DNA from: Entomomonas sp964395065
GTDB lineage: Bacteria; Pseudomonadota; Gammaproteobacteria; Pseudomonadales; Pseudomonadaceae
DNA length: 41,035 bases
Assembly (NCBI GenBank): GCA_964395065.1
Contig: CAYNAM010000006.1
Location: forward strand, 1-41,035
Reading direction: 5' to 3'
Part shown: positions 8,586 through 16,116 of the stretch, one piece after another
Numbering within the stretch: the first letter of the stretch is position 1
Layout: every line of letters begins with the position of its first letter
Notes under the pieces: model-generated
What the model was told of the DNA's origin: nothing
Databases searched by the model: none
The model's input: the letters and a program-made list of their open reading frames with translations, nothing else
Translations under genes and position numbers: made by a program

Positions 8586-9503
8586 ATGTCAAACAAACTC
8601 GAACAATTACGCAAAATGACAACCGTTGTTGCAGATACTGGAGATTTAGAGGCTATTACACGCCTTAAACCCGTTGATGCGACAACCAATCCCTCATTGC
8701 TATTAAAAGCTGCATCATTAACGCAATACCAAAACTTACTGACACAAGCAAAAAAAAATAAAGATCTCTCATTAGCTTGTGATCAATTCGCTGTATCTGT
8801 TGGTAAAGAAATTTTACAGGTCATTCCTGGGCGTATTTCCACCGAAGTAGATGCTCGCCTTTCATTTGATACATCTGCGACAGTGGCACGTGCAAAGCGC
8901 CTGATTGAACTTTACCAAGCACAACATATCGAGAAAGATCGCATATTAATAAAAATTGCAGCCACATGGGAAGGTATACAAGCCGCTAAACAACTGGAAA
9001 AAGAGGGCATTCAAACCAACTTAACCCTACTCTTCTCTTTTTCTCAAGCTTTAGCCTGTGCAGAGGCCGGTGTATTTTTAATTTCACCCTTTGTAGGACG
9101 TATCTATGACTGGTACAAAAAATCCACAGGTCATGACTTTACTGCTTCTAATGACCCAGGTGTTCAATCTGTCAGTCGTATTTATAATTACTATAAACAT
9201 TATGGTTATAAAACCATTGTCATGGGCGCAAGCTTTCGTAATTTAGGGCAAATTGAGCAATTGGCAGGGTGTGATAGACTAACCATCAGCCCTGATCTAT
9301 TAGAAAAACTCTCACAAGATAACAATCCTCTTCCTCAAGTATTAACCCCTGAGCAAGGATGCGATGAGTCAAAACAAATACTCACTGAAAGCCAGTACCG
9401 TTGGCAATTAAATGAAGATGCAATGGCCACCGAGAAGTTAGCTGAGGGTATTCGAGCATTCGCTAGCGACCAAGAAAAATTAGAGGCTATTTTAAGCGCG
9501 TAA
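8586..9503 (+). CDS. tal: Transaldolase
   Basis: Transaldolase moves a dihydroxyacetone unit between sedoheptulose 7-phosphate and glyceraldehyde 3-phosphate in the non-oxidative pentose phosphate pathway. Diagnostic segments are PVDATTNPSLLLKA near residue 28, RISTEVDARLSFDT near residue 79, the Schiff-base lysine K123 in RILIKIAATWEG, and GIQTNLTLLFSFSQA. At 305 residues it is a little shorter than E. coli TalB, by about a dozen residues. It stands alone between divergently read nrdR and the convergent MFS gene. An AGGA about six bases upstream of the ATG acts as the ribosome binding site. Confidence 0.96.
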   Translation: MSNKLEQLRKMTTVVADTGDLEAITRLKPVDATTNPSLLLKAASLTQYQNLLTQAKKNKDLSLACDQFAVSVGKEILQVIPGRISTEVDARLSFDTSATVARAKRLIELYQAQHIEKDRILIKIAATWEGIQAAKQLEKEGIQTNLTLLFSFSQALACAEAGVFLISPFVGRIYDWYKKSTGHDFTASNDPGVQSVSRIYNYYKHYGYKTIVMGASFRNLGQIEQLAGCDRLTISPDLLEKLSQDNNPLPQVLTPEQGCDESKQILTESQYRWQLNEDAMATEKLAEGIRAFASDQEKLEAILSA

Positions 9504-9516
9504 TTTATTTACGCGC
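9496..9516. terminator. Stem-loop between convergent tal and MFS genes
   Basis: GCGCGTAA at 9496-9503 pairs with TTACGCGC at 9509-9516 around a 5-base loop. The left arm includes the tal stop codon. T-runs are weak on both strands, so termination efficiency is uncertain. Confidence 0.5.
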
Positions 9517-9521
9517 CTAAA

Positions 9522-10820
9522 CTAAATATTCTGCAATTGCTGAGTAGACCATGCCCCGATGATACACCCAACAGCTAGCACAATAAGAACAGTATCAATA
9601 CGTGTCCAAATACTCAGCAAGGCCAATAAAGCCCCTAGCACTAACACAAGAATACCCGTAATCGTATTAGACAAGGCAATATACAGTGCCCTGCTTTCGC
9701 CATCCCCCATATTTACAATATAGGTTTTACGACCAATATTAATACCTACCTCGCCAATTACAACTCCACCATAAGCCAATGCATAAGGCCAAATACTGGC
9801 ACTAAGCACAGCAGGTAAATACCCAAACAAGGTAATTAACACACACAGAGTTGCTACAACTAGACCACTATCACGCATTACATTGCGGCTAGAATAATCT
9901 GAATACTTCCCCCAAAAAGGACTAGCTATCATGGTGGCAACACCAGAGATTAAAACCAATATACCTAAGCCATCGAGGCTCGCACCACTGTGTTGCCTAC
10001 CTAAAACCGCAATATAAGGCAGCGCTAATGCACTCGAAAGTAACAGTGAGCGGCTAACATTGAAATGGAAAAACTGCTTGTCTTTAACTAACAGTTCCCA
10101 AGCTCTAACTAAGGTATTTTTTTGTTTGACGGACGGCTCAATCTCACTGTCAGGTTCAACTAGACGTGCACAGAATAGAATATCTGCAGCCCACCCTAAT
10201 GTTGCTAATAATAACAAACACGCCACAATCGGTCGGCTGGGTTGATCTGTTAATAAAATCAAGACAAAGCCAGCTAATAAAGTAATTCCACCAGCAATAC
10301 TCGTACTCCACCCCATTAAATGACCACGGCTCGACTTATCAACCGTCTTAGCCATCACATCCTTGCTGGTAATCGAAGTAACACCTCTGGCTAATGAGAG
10401 AACTGTCAGCACAATTAAAACCAAGACAGCCCCCCAAGCACCTTCTCCCACAATAGAAAGAGCCATCAAAACCAGACCACAAAGGGTCAATACAATACAG
10501 GCTTTAACCCAAACCCATTTACGAACCTTTTTTACTCTTAAAATACTTGCCACTAACAGCTGTGGTAATAATGCTCCAGCTTCTCGAATAGGCACAAGCA
10601 AGCTCACTACCCACATAGGAGATAACATTGCATTTAACAACCATGGAAGAATAAGGCGTGGGCTAATTAAAGAGTCTGCCAATTTATTGCCTAGCGAAAT
10701 CCATAGGTGACAGAAAAAATTTTTTTCTATTGACGCTTGATCAAGCGCTATTTTTTTCTCAGTATTAGCATGACCACTTAAATAATCATATAACCGCGTT
10801 GATAATTTCTTCTTTAGCAT
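9522..10820 (-). CDS. MFS transporter of unknown substrate
   Basis: This 432-residue protein has about twelve hydrophobic segments arranged in two halves with a cytoplasmic linker near residues 225-240 (ARLVEPDSEIEPSVKQKN), the layout of a major facilitator. Signs of the family include LARGVTSITSKDVMAKTVDKSSRGHLMGWSTS in the first half and the SPFWGKYSDYSSRNVMRDSG loop in the second. The long hydrophilic N-terminus (about 45 residues) is unusual for a small-molecule exporter. It lies 12 bp after the cysteine-cluster gene and is probably co-transcribed with it. I cannot name a substrate; a drug or metabolite exporter is only a generic possibility. Confidence 0.75.
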   Translation of the reverse strand: MLKKKLSTRLYDYLSGHANTEKKIALDQASIEKNFFCHLWISLGNKLADSLISPRLILPWLLNAMLSPMWVVSLLVPIREAGALLPQLLVASILRVKKVRKWVWVKACIVLTLCGLVLMALSIVGEGAWGAVLVLIVLTVLSLARGVTSITSKDVMAKTVDKSSRGHLMGWSTSIAGGITLLAGFVLILLTDQPSRPIVACLLLLATLGWAADILFCARLVEPDSEIEPSVKQKNTLVRAWELLVKDKQFFHFNVSRSLLLSSALALPYIAVLGRQHSGASLDGLGILVLISGVATMIASPFWGKYSDYSSRNVMRDSGLVVATLCVLITLFGYLPAVLSASIWPYALAYGGVVIGEVGINIGRKTYIVNMGDGESRALYIALSNTITGILVLVLGALLALLSIWTRIDTVLIVLAVGCIIGAWSTQQLQNI

Positions 10821-10832
10821 GACACGATCCTG

Positions 10833-11090
10833 TTAAGATACTTGCGTTAATAACTCCCATTCAGAAATTATTTTGATTGCTTGCTCTTGGCTTTCCCCAC
10901 AAATATTCCGTTCAGCCTGAAAGCTTGAACACACTAATGGCCGCTCTTTACTACCAAATAACTGACAACGATTATCTACATCAAGTTGAACACAACGCAC
11001 TCCCGCCGGCTTACCTTTTGGCATTCCTGGGATAGATGATGAAATAGAGGGCGCTATACAACAAGCACCACAACCAACACGACATTCCAT
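10833..11090 (-). CDS. YkgJ-family cysteine-cluster protein
   Basis: This 85-residue protein begins MECRVGCGACCIAPS, with cysteines at 3, 7, 10 and 11, followed by CVQLDVDNRCQLF and RPLVCSSFQAERNICG. This spacing matches the UPF0153/YkgJ family, thought to bind zinc or an iron-sulfur cluster; its function is not established. Its length is normal for the small single-domain members. The MFS gene follows 12 bp downstream on the same strand, and the etfA terminator lies just upstream. Confidence 0.85.
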   Translation of the reverse strand: MECRVGCGACCIAPSISSSIPGMPKGKPAGVRCVQLDVDNRCQLFGSKERPLVCSSFQAERNICGESQEQAIKIISEWELLTQVS

Positions 11091-11105
11091 AAAATTGAGT
11101 TTTAA

Positions 11106-11137
11106 AAAAGCCCTACACTATAAAGTATAGGGCTTTT
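11106..11137 (-). terminator. Rho-independent terminator after etfBA
   Basis: AAAAGCCCTA (11106-11115) and TAGGGCTTTT (11128-11137) form a 10-bp stem with further pairing inside the loop. Read on the minus strand it ends in a T-run, so it fits as the terminator of etfBA. It is symmetrical enough to work in both directions. Confidence 0.85.
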
Positions 11138-11165
11138 ATACCTTAAATAATATTTGCTAAAAGTA

Positions 11166-12095
11166 CTATAATGCTTTCGTTAACTCAGGAACAAGCTCAA
11201 ATAAATCACCGACTAAGCCATAATCCGCGATTTGAAATATTGGTGCATCTTCATCTTTATTAATAGCGACAATAACTTTTGAATCTTTCACACCAGCCAC
11301 ATGTTGTATTGCACCAGAGATACCTACAGCAATATAAAGCTCAGGCGCTACAATTTTACCGGTTTGTCCAACTTGTAAATCATTGGATATATAGCCCGCA
11401 TCAACAGCTGCTCTCGAAGCCCCCACCGCACCGCCTAATTTATCAGCCAAGGCATAAATAAGCTTAAAGTTTTCTGCACTTTGTAATGCTCTACCACCTG
11501 AAACGACAACTCGTGCCTCCGTTAATTCAGGACGGTCAGAAGCCATAAGCTCTTCATTAACAAATTGCGATACCCCCGCATTAGCTGCCTCAGTAATTAC
11601 TTCAATCGAAGCGTTACCGCCTTCTGCCGCAACTGCGTCAAAATTTGTGGTACGCACAGTAATCACTTTAATAGCGGCATCGCTTTGAACAGTAGCAATT
11701 GCATTACCTGCGTAAATAGGGCGTTTAAATGTATCAGGAGTAATCACCGCAATAATTTCTGAGATTTGATCAACATCCAATAAAGCAGCCACACGCGGCA
11801 AATAATTTTTCCCATTAGTTGTCGCAGGGGCAAGGATATGAGTGTAGTTTTTGGCTAAATCAACCACTAACTTTGCCACATTTTCAGCCAATAAATGACC
11901 GTAAACAGCATTATCAGCTAATAATACCTTATTTACATTAGCAACTTTAGCAGTAGCTTCTGCTGCACCGCGTGCATTTTCGCCCACAACCAATACATCA
12001 ATATCGCTCCCAATGGCCTTTGCTGCGGCTATTGTATTTAGTGTTGCTGGGTTGAGTGTTGAATTATCATGCTCTGCAATCACAAGAATCGTCAT
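11166..12095 (-). CDS. etfA: Electron transfer flavoprotein, alpha subunit
   Basis: EtfA carries the FAD of the ETF heterodimer, which takes electrons from acyl-CoA and other dehydrogenases to the ETF:quinone oxidoreductase. The C-terminal FAD domain is clear: VVSGGRALQSAENFKLIYALADKLGGAVGASRAAVDAGY near residue 196, then QVGQTGKIVAPELYIAVGISGAIQH and VIVAINKDEDAPIFQIADYG. The length of 309 residues is standard. The start shares one base with the etfB stop (TAATG), so the pair is coupled. Confidence 0.97.
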   Translation of the reverse strand: MTILVIAEHDNSTLNPATLNTIAAAKAIGSDIDVLVVGENARGAAEATAKVANVNKVLLADNAVYGHLLAENVAKLVVDLAKNYTHILAPATTNGKNYLPRVAALLDVDQISEIIAVITPDTFKRPIYAGNAIATVQSDAAIKVITVRTTNFDAVAAEGGNASIEVITEAANAGVSQFVNEELMASDRPELTEARVVVSGGRALQSAENFKLIYALADKLGGAVGASRAAVDAGYISNDLQVGQTGKIVAPELYIAVGISGAIQHVAGVKDSKVIVAINKDEDAPIFQIADYGLVGDLFELVPELTKAL

Positions 12096-12844
12096 TAGAT
12101 CACCTTCGCTTCATTCTTTAATTTATCAACAAGCTCTGCAACGGAGCTCAATTTAACACCTGCTTTACGAGGTTCAGGTGCTTCTACCTTTAATGTTTTA
12201 ACCGTCTCTTTAACAGCCACACCCAAATCAGCCGGTGTCAACGTATCAAGCGGTTTTTTCTTTGCTTTCATAATATTAGGCAATGAAGCATAACGAGGTT
12301 CGTTCAAACGAAGATCTGATGTAATAATAGCAGGCAGTGATAATGCCAAATTTTGTACGCCACCATCAATTTCTCTTGTTACATTCAGCTTACCGTCAGC
12401 CACTTCAACTTTAGACACAAACGTACCTTGTGAATAGCCAGCAAGTGCGGCCAACATTTGTCCTGTTTGATTATTATCAGTATCAATGGCTTGTTTACCT
12501 AAAATAATCAATTGGGGTTGCTCTTTATCGGCCACGGCCTTAAGTATTTTAGCCACATTTAAAGAGCTTAAATTCTCAGGGGCTTCAACCAATATAGCAC
12601 GATCAGCCCCCAACGCTAAGGCAGAACGTAACTGCTCCTGTGCTGCGCTAGAACCTACAGTTACTGCAACCACTTCGCTCGCAATGCCCCTTTCTTTTAA
12701 ACGAATTGCTTCTTCAATAGCAATTTCACAAAATGGATTCATTGACATTTTAACGTTTGCTAGATCAACCCCCGTATTATCCGCCCTAACGCGAACATTT
12801 ACGTTATAATCGACCACTCGTTTAATCGCTACAAGAACCTTCAT
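12095..12844 (-). CDS. etfB: Electron transfer flavoprotein, beta subunit
   Basis: EtfB is the AMP-binding partner of EtfA. Recognisable blocks are MKVLVAIKRVVDYNVNVRV at the N-terminus, NPFCEIAIEEAIRLKE near residue 36, ALALGADRAILVE near residue 75, LIILGKQAIDTDNNQTGQMLAALAG near residue 108, and LPAIITSDLRLNEPRYASLPNIMKAKKKP near residue 170. The length of 249 residues is normal. It is the first gene of the etfBA operon and is divergent from psrA, across a 282-bp intergenic region that presumably holds both promoters. In Pseudomonas, PsrA responds to fatty acids, so a link to beta-oxidation electron flow is plausible. Confidence 0.97.
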   Translation of the reverse strand: MKVLVAIKRVVDYNVNVRVRADNTGVDLANVKMSMNPFCEIAIEEAIRLKERGIASEVVAVTVGSSAAQEQLRSALALGADRAILVEAPENLSSLNVAKILKAVADKEQPQLIILGKQAIDTDNNQTGQMLAALAGYSQGTFVSKVEVADGKLNVTREIDGGVQNLALSLPAIITSDLRLNEPRYASLPNIMKAKKKPLDTLTPADLGVAVKETVKTLKVEAPEPRKAGVKLSSVAELVDKLKNEAKVI

Positions 12845-13126
12845 AGGTGCCCTCTTCTGTGCTGTGAGTGAAAATTAGCCTAACCAACTAGAGGCAAGTA
12901 ATTTAATGCAATAAAGTCGTGTAGTTTATCTTGAATAAATCAATTGTTCTAGTAAATTGGCAATCATCTGTTCATTTTTTTATCATAAATACCGATGTAT
13001 CTTACATTCTGATAATATTTATATTGTTCAAAGATTATAAATTTGTATTATCCTATACAGCATAACTTACTCATTATACTGCATGAATTTTATGCATTAT
13101 TATTTAATATTCCTTGGAATTCCGTA

Positions 13127-13813
13127 ATGAAAGCATCTGACAAGACAAAAGAACGTATCTACACTGCCGCTGAACAACTGTTTGCAGAAAAAGGCTTTAC
13201 TGAAACGTCATTGCGCGCAATTACTGCCAAGGCTGGGGTAAATCTAGCCGCCGTCAACTACCACTTTGTATCGAAAGAGGGGCTTATTAAAGCTATTTTC
13301 AAGCGTTACTTAACGGACTTTTCTGCTGAGCTTGAAAAAAAACTAAACCACTACGAACAAGAAAAAATCACTCCATCTATTGAAGAGCTATTATCTGTTT
13401 TTATGGAGCTTATAGTTTCAGTTAAAACACACTCATCAAAAGGTGTTGTGACTTTTATGCGTTTACTCAGCAATGCGCTACTTCAAAAGCAGCTTTTTCT
13501 ACATGAATTCATGACCAATGACTTTGGATTTATCTTTTTGCGTTTTGGTTTACTACTTAGAAATGCATCCAGCCATGAAAATATGTCAGATGTGGAATGG
13601 TTTTGGCGCCTACATTTTAGCTTAGGAACGGTTCTTTTAAACATTGCCAGTATTGATTACTTCAAAACATTAATGAAACAAGAATTTAAATCCTCTATCC
13701 GCACCTCACAAGTTATGCAACTCATGATCCCCTATATTACGGCTGGGCTATCCGTAGGCCCCACAATCACTGATCCAGAACTCTTAAATGCGAAATATGG
13801 CAGTGCATGTTAG
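13127..13813 (+). CDS. psrA: TetR-family regulator, PsrA-like
   Basis: The helix-turn-helix region reads AAEQLFAEKGFTETSLRAIT then AKAGVNLAAVNYHFVSKEGL, a near match to Pseudomonas PsrA, a repressor released by long-chain fatty acids that controls beta-oxidation genes and rpoS. I place the start at the ATG at 13127 (MKASDKTKERI), giving 228 residues. The frame is open back to 13043, but that stretch is AT-rich and unlike the family. The adjacency to nagZ also occurs in Pseudomonas, with a YkuD gene between them here. The stop overlaps that YkuD start by 7 bp. I did not find a convincing PsrA operator in the shared upstream region. Confidence 0.82.
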   Translation: MKASDKTKERIYTAAEQLFAEKGFTETSLRAITAKAGVNLAAVNYHFVSKEGLIKAIFKRYLTDFSAELEKKLNHYEQEKITPSIEELLSVFMELIVSVKTHSSKGVVTFMRLLSNALLQKQLFLHEFMTNDFGFIFLRFGLLLRNASSHENMSDVEWFWRLHFSLGTVLLNIASIDYFKTLMKQEFKSSIRTSQVMQLMIPYITAGLSVGPTITDPELLNAKYGSAC

Positions 13814-14301
13814 ATAAGCTTATTATCTCAGTGGCTGATCAAACGCTTTACGGCTTTAACAATTATCAGCCACAGATTATCCTGTCTGTCTCCACTGCCC
13901 TCAATGGCTTGGGGGAACAACAAAATAGCAATTGTACTCCTCGTGGCAAGCACCAAATCAGGGCAAAGATTGGTGCTAACCTTCCCCTCAATGCTGTTCT
14001 ACGAGGGCGCCGTTGGACAGGGGAAATATGGTCACCTACTTTAAGTGAACAATACCCTGAGCGAGATTGGATACTCAGCCGTATTTTATGGCTTAGCGGC
14101 TGTGAAGTAGGATTTAATCGTTTAGGTTCTGTCGATAGTTTTCAGCGCTATATATACTTGCATGGTACGCCTGATACCGAACCAATGGGTATCCCAAAAT
14201 CTCATGGCTGCATTCGCCTACGCAATACTGATATAATAAAACTATTTGATATAACACCTATACACTGCGATGTAGAAATCATCGAACAGTCCTATCGTTA
14301 A
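13807..14301 (+). CDS. Leaderless YkuD-domain protein, probable murein-recycling L,D-carboxypeptidase
   Basis: A YkuD (L,D-transpeptidase) catalytic fold is shown by YLHGTPDTEPMG followed by the active-site segment KSHGCIRLRNTDI with H133 and C135, and by TPRGKHQIRAKIG near residue 44. The protein is 164 residues and starts MLDKLIISVADQTLYGF, with no signal peptide or membrane segment, so it should stay in the cytoplasm. Classical L,D-transpeptidases are periplasmic. Cytoplasmic YkuD enzymes of the Acinetobacter ElsL (LdtK) type act as L,D-carboxypeptidases in cell-wall recycling. The overlap with psrA and the 9-bp gap to nagZ, a recycling enzyme, support that reading. The assignment to that subgroup is inference. 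Confidence 0.72.
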   Translation: MLDKLIISVADQTLYGFNNYQPQIILSVSTALNGLGEQQNSNCTPRGKHQIRAKIGANLPLNAVLRGRRWTGEIWSPTLSEQYPERDWILSRILWLSGCEVGFNRLGSVDSFQRYIYLHGTPDTEPMGIPKSHGCIRLRNTDIIKLFDITPIHCDVEIIEQSYR

Positions 14302-14310
14302 GGGATATTT

Positions 14311-15306
14311 ATGCAAGGCTCACTGATGGTTGATATTGAAGGTCTATGGCTTAACGCACAAGATCGACAATTCTTAAAGCACCCTGAAATTGGCGGATTA
14401 ATCTTATTTGCGCGCAATACCGAAGACCCTAAACAGGTTAGAGAACTTTGCCAATCCATTCGTGCTATTCGCCCTGACCTAATTCTAGCGATTGACCAAG
14501 AAGGCGGTCGTGTCCAACGCTTACGGCAAAATACTTTACAGCTACCCGCTATGGGCAGTTTTATAAATCACCCAAATGCACAACAGTTAGCCAACTATTG
14601 CGGTTGGATTATGGCGACTGAAGTATTAGCGGCTGGATTAGATATTAGTTTTGCACCTGTTTTAGATATTAACTATCAACGTAACCAAGTGATTGGGCTG
14701 CGTGCTTTTGGACATACACCAGAACAAGTTACCTCACTGGCATCGAGCTTTATTACAGGTATGCAACAAGCAGGTATGCAAGCCACAGGTAAGCACTTCC
14801 CTGGGCATGGATGGGTTACGGGCGATTCGCACTTTGTGATCCCTGAAGATGAGCGCTCATTAGAAGAAATCAAGCAGACAGACTTAATTCCCTTTGCAAA
14901 ACTCATCAAACAACTTGTTGGCATCATGCCCGCCCATGTTATTTATACTCAAGTCGATGACAAACCTGCTGGTTTTTCACCTTACTGGGTTCAAACGGTT
15001 TTACGCCAAGAGCTAGGCTTTAATGGCATTATCTTTAGTGATGACCTTTCCATGGCCGGTGCTCATGCTGTTGGTAATATCCATAATCGTGTTAACGCCG
15101 CATTTAGTGCAGGTTGTGATATGGCACTGGTGTGTAATAATCGCGCGATGGCTGAAGAAGCCCTTATCAGCACCCAACAACTGAACATCAAACCAAGTCA
15201 AAAGCTTGGCTTAATGCGCGCTCAAACATCAACCGACACCGACTACAAGGCTAACCCTTATTGGCAAGAAGCAGTTAACGCTTTACAACAAGCCAATTTA
15301 CTTTAA
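14311..15306 (+). CDS. nagZ: Beta-N-acetylhexosaminidase of cell-wall recycling
   Basis: NagZ removes GlcNAc from anhydro-muropeptides in the cytoplasm. The resulting anhMurNAc-peptides feed recycling and can signal to AmpR where that exists. The GH3 motifs are intact: AIDQEGGRVQRLR near residue 63, KHFPGHGWVTGDSH at 161-174 with the catalytic-loop Asp-His pair, and FSDDLSMAGA with the nucleophile at D244. The length of 331 residues is normal. The gene follows the YkuD gene by 9 bp. It ends 9 bp inside the convergent Sel1 gene, so the two 3' ends overlap. Confidence 0.97.
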   Translation: MQGSLMVDIEGLWLNAQDRQFLKHPEIGGLILFARNTEDPKQVRELCQSIRAIRPDLILAIDQEGGRVQRLRQNTLQLPAMGSFINHPNAQQLANYCGWIMATEVLAAGLDISFAPVLDINYQRNQVIGLRAFGHTPEQVTSLASSFITGMQQAGMQATGKHFPGHGWVTGDSHFVIPEDERSLEEIKQTDLIPFAKLIKQLVGIMPAHVIYTQVDDKPAGFSPYWVQTVLRQELGFNGIIFSDDLSMAGAHAVGNIHNRVNAAFSAGCDMALVCNNRAMAEEALISTQQLNIKPSQKLGLMRAQTSTDTDYKANPYWQEAVNALQQANLL

Positions 15307-16017
15307 CTGTTTCAACCGCTCAATGGCTGGTTTATAACCTTGAGCGGCAGCTTTCTTAAACCATTCTTTTGCCAGTGGCAAATTCTTTTTTACCCCATCA
15401 CCTTTTTCATACATATCGCCCAATAATGCCATTGCAACGATGCGCTTAGCTTGAACTGCCTGCTCATACCAATTAAGTGCCTGCTGACCATCTTTAGCCA
15501 CACCCTGACCATAGCGGTAAAGGCTACCTAAAATAACCATGGCTTCACCATTACCCAGCTCCGCTGATCGTTTAAACCAATAAATCGCTTGCTCATTGTT
15601 TTTAGGAATATCTTCCCCTAACAGATAAAACCACCCCACATTAATTTGTGCATCGGTATGATTCTGCTCAGCTGCTTTTTGATACCAATAAAAAGCCCGT
15701 AACTTATCAGGAGTAACACCAATCCCTTTATCAAAGACTTTTGCTAAATGAAACTGTGCATCTGCATTACCTTGTAGTGCACTTTGCTCATACCAATACA
15801 ACGCATATCCATTATCCCTTGGCACAATCCAACCAAATTGATAATGCCAGCCTAGCAAATATTGTTGTTCCGCATCGCCTTGCTTAGCGCCCTCAATAAT
15901 AATACTTCTATAATCGTTACTTTTAGGAGCAGATGAGATACAGCCTTGCAACAACAAGCTTGCCCAAATTAATACCCATAATTTGAGCCCTCGTTGGAAA
16001 AATAGATTACCTTTCAT
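15298..16017 (-). CDS. Sel1-repeat lipoprotein
   Basis: The 239-residue protein opens with a lipoprotein signal peptide ending LLLQGC (lipobox, cysteine at about residue 26). It then has about five Sel1-type TPR repeats of roughly 36 residues, e.g. AEQQYLLGWHYQFGWIVPRD, ADAQFHLAKVFDKGIGVTPD and GEAMVILGSLYRYGQGVAKD. Such proteins act as protein-binding scaffolds in the envelope; no specific role can be read from sequence. The residue after the lipid cysteine is Ile, which would favour outer-membrane sorting. The 3' end overlaps nagZ by 9 bp tail to tail. Confidence 0.85.
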   Translation of the reverse strand: MKGNLFFQRGLKLWVLIWASLLLQGCISSAPKSNDYRSIIIEGAKQGDAEQQYLLGWHYQFGWIVPRDNGYALYWYEQSALQGNADAQFHLAKVFDKGIGVTPDKLRAFYWYQKAAEQNHTDAQINVGWFYLLGEDIPKNNEQAIYWFKRSAELGNGEAMVILGSLYRYGQGVAKDGQQALNWYEQAVQAKRIVAMALLGDMYEKGDGVKKNLPLAKEWFKKAAAQGYKPAIERLKQLK

Positions 16018-16116
16018 CTAGAATAACAGGCCTATAGTTATTTATAATAATCGATTAATTTAACGCATTCTGCACAGCAAGTGTAATAAATTTAGTACAA
16101 TAACCTTTTTAACTTC

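Noticed and set aside
12931..12959. Short inverted repeats (TTGA/TCAA and CAATT/AATTG) in the etfB-psrA intergenic region as FNR or PsrA sites
   Set aside because: Spacing is wrong for FNR, and neither resembles the PsrA site of the GAAAC/GTTTC type; arms of 4-5 bp are not significant here.
13043..13126. N-terminal extension of the PsrA reading frame
   Set aside because: AT-rich, hydrophobic, unlike any TetR protein; the ATG at 13127 gives the normal family N-terminus.
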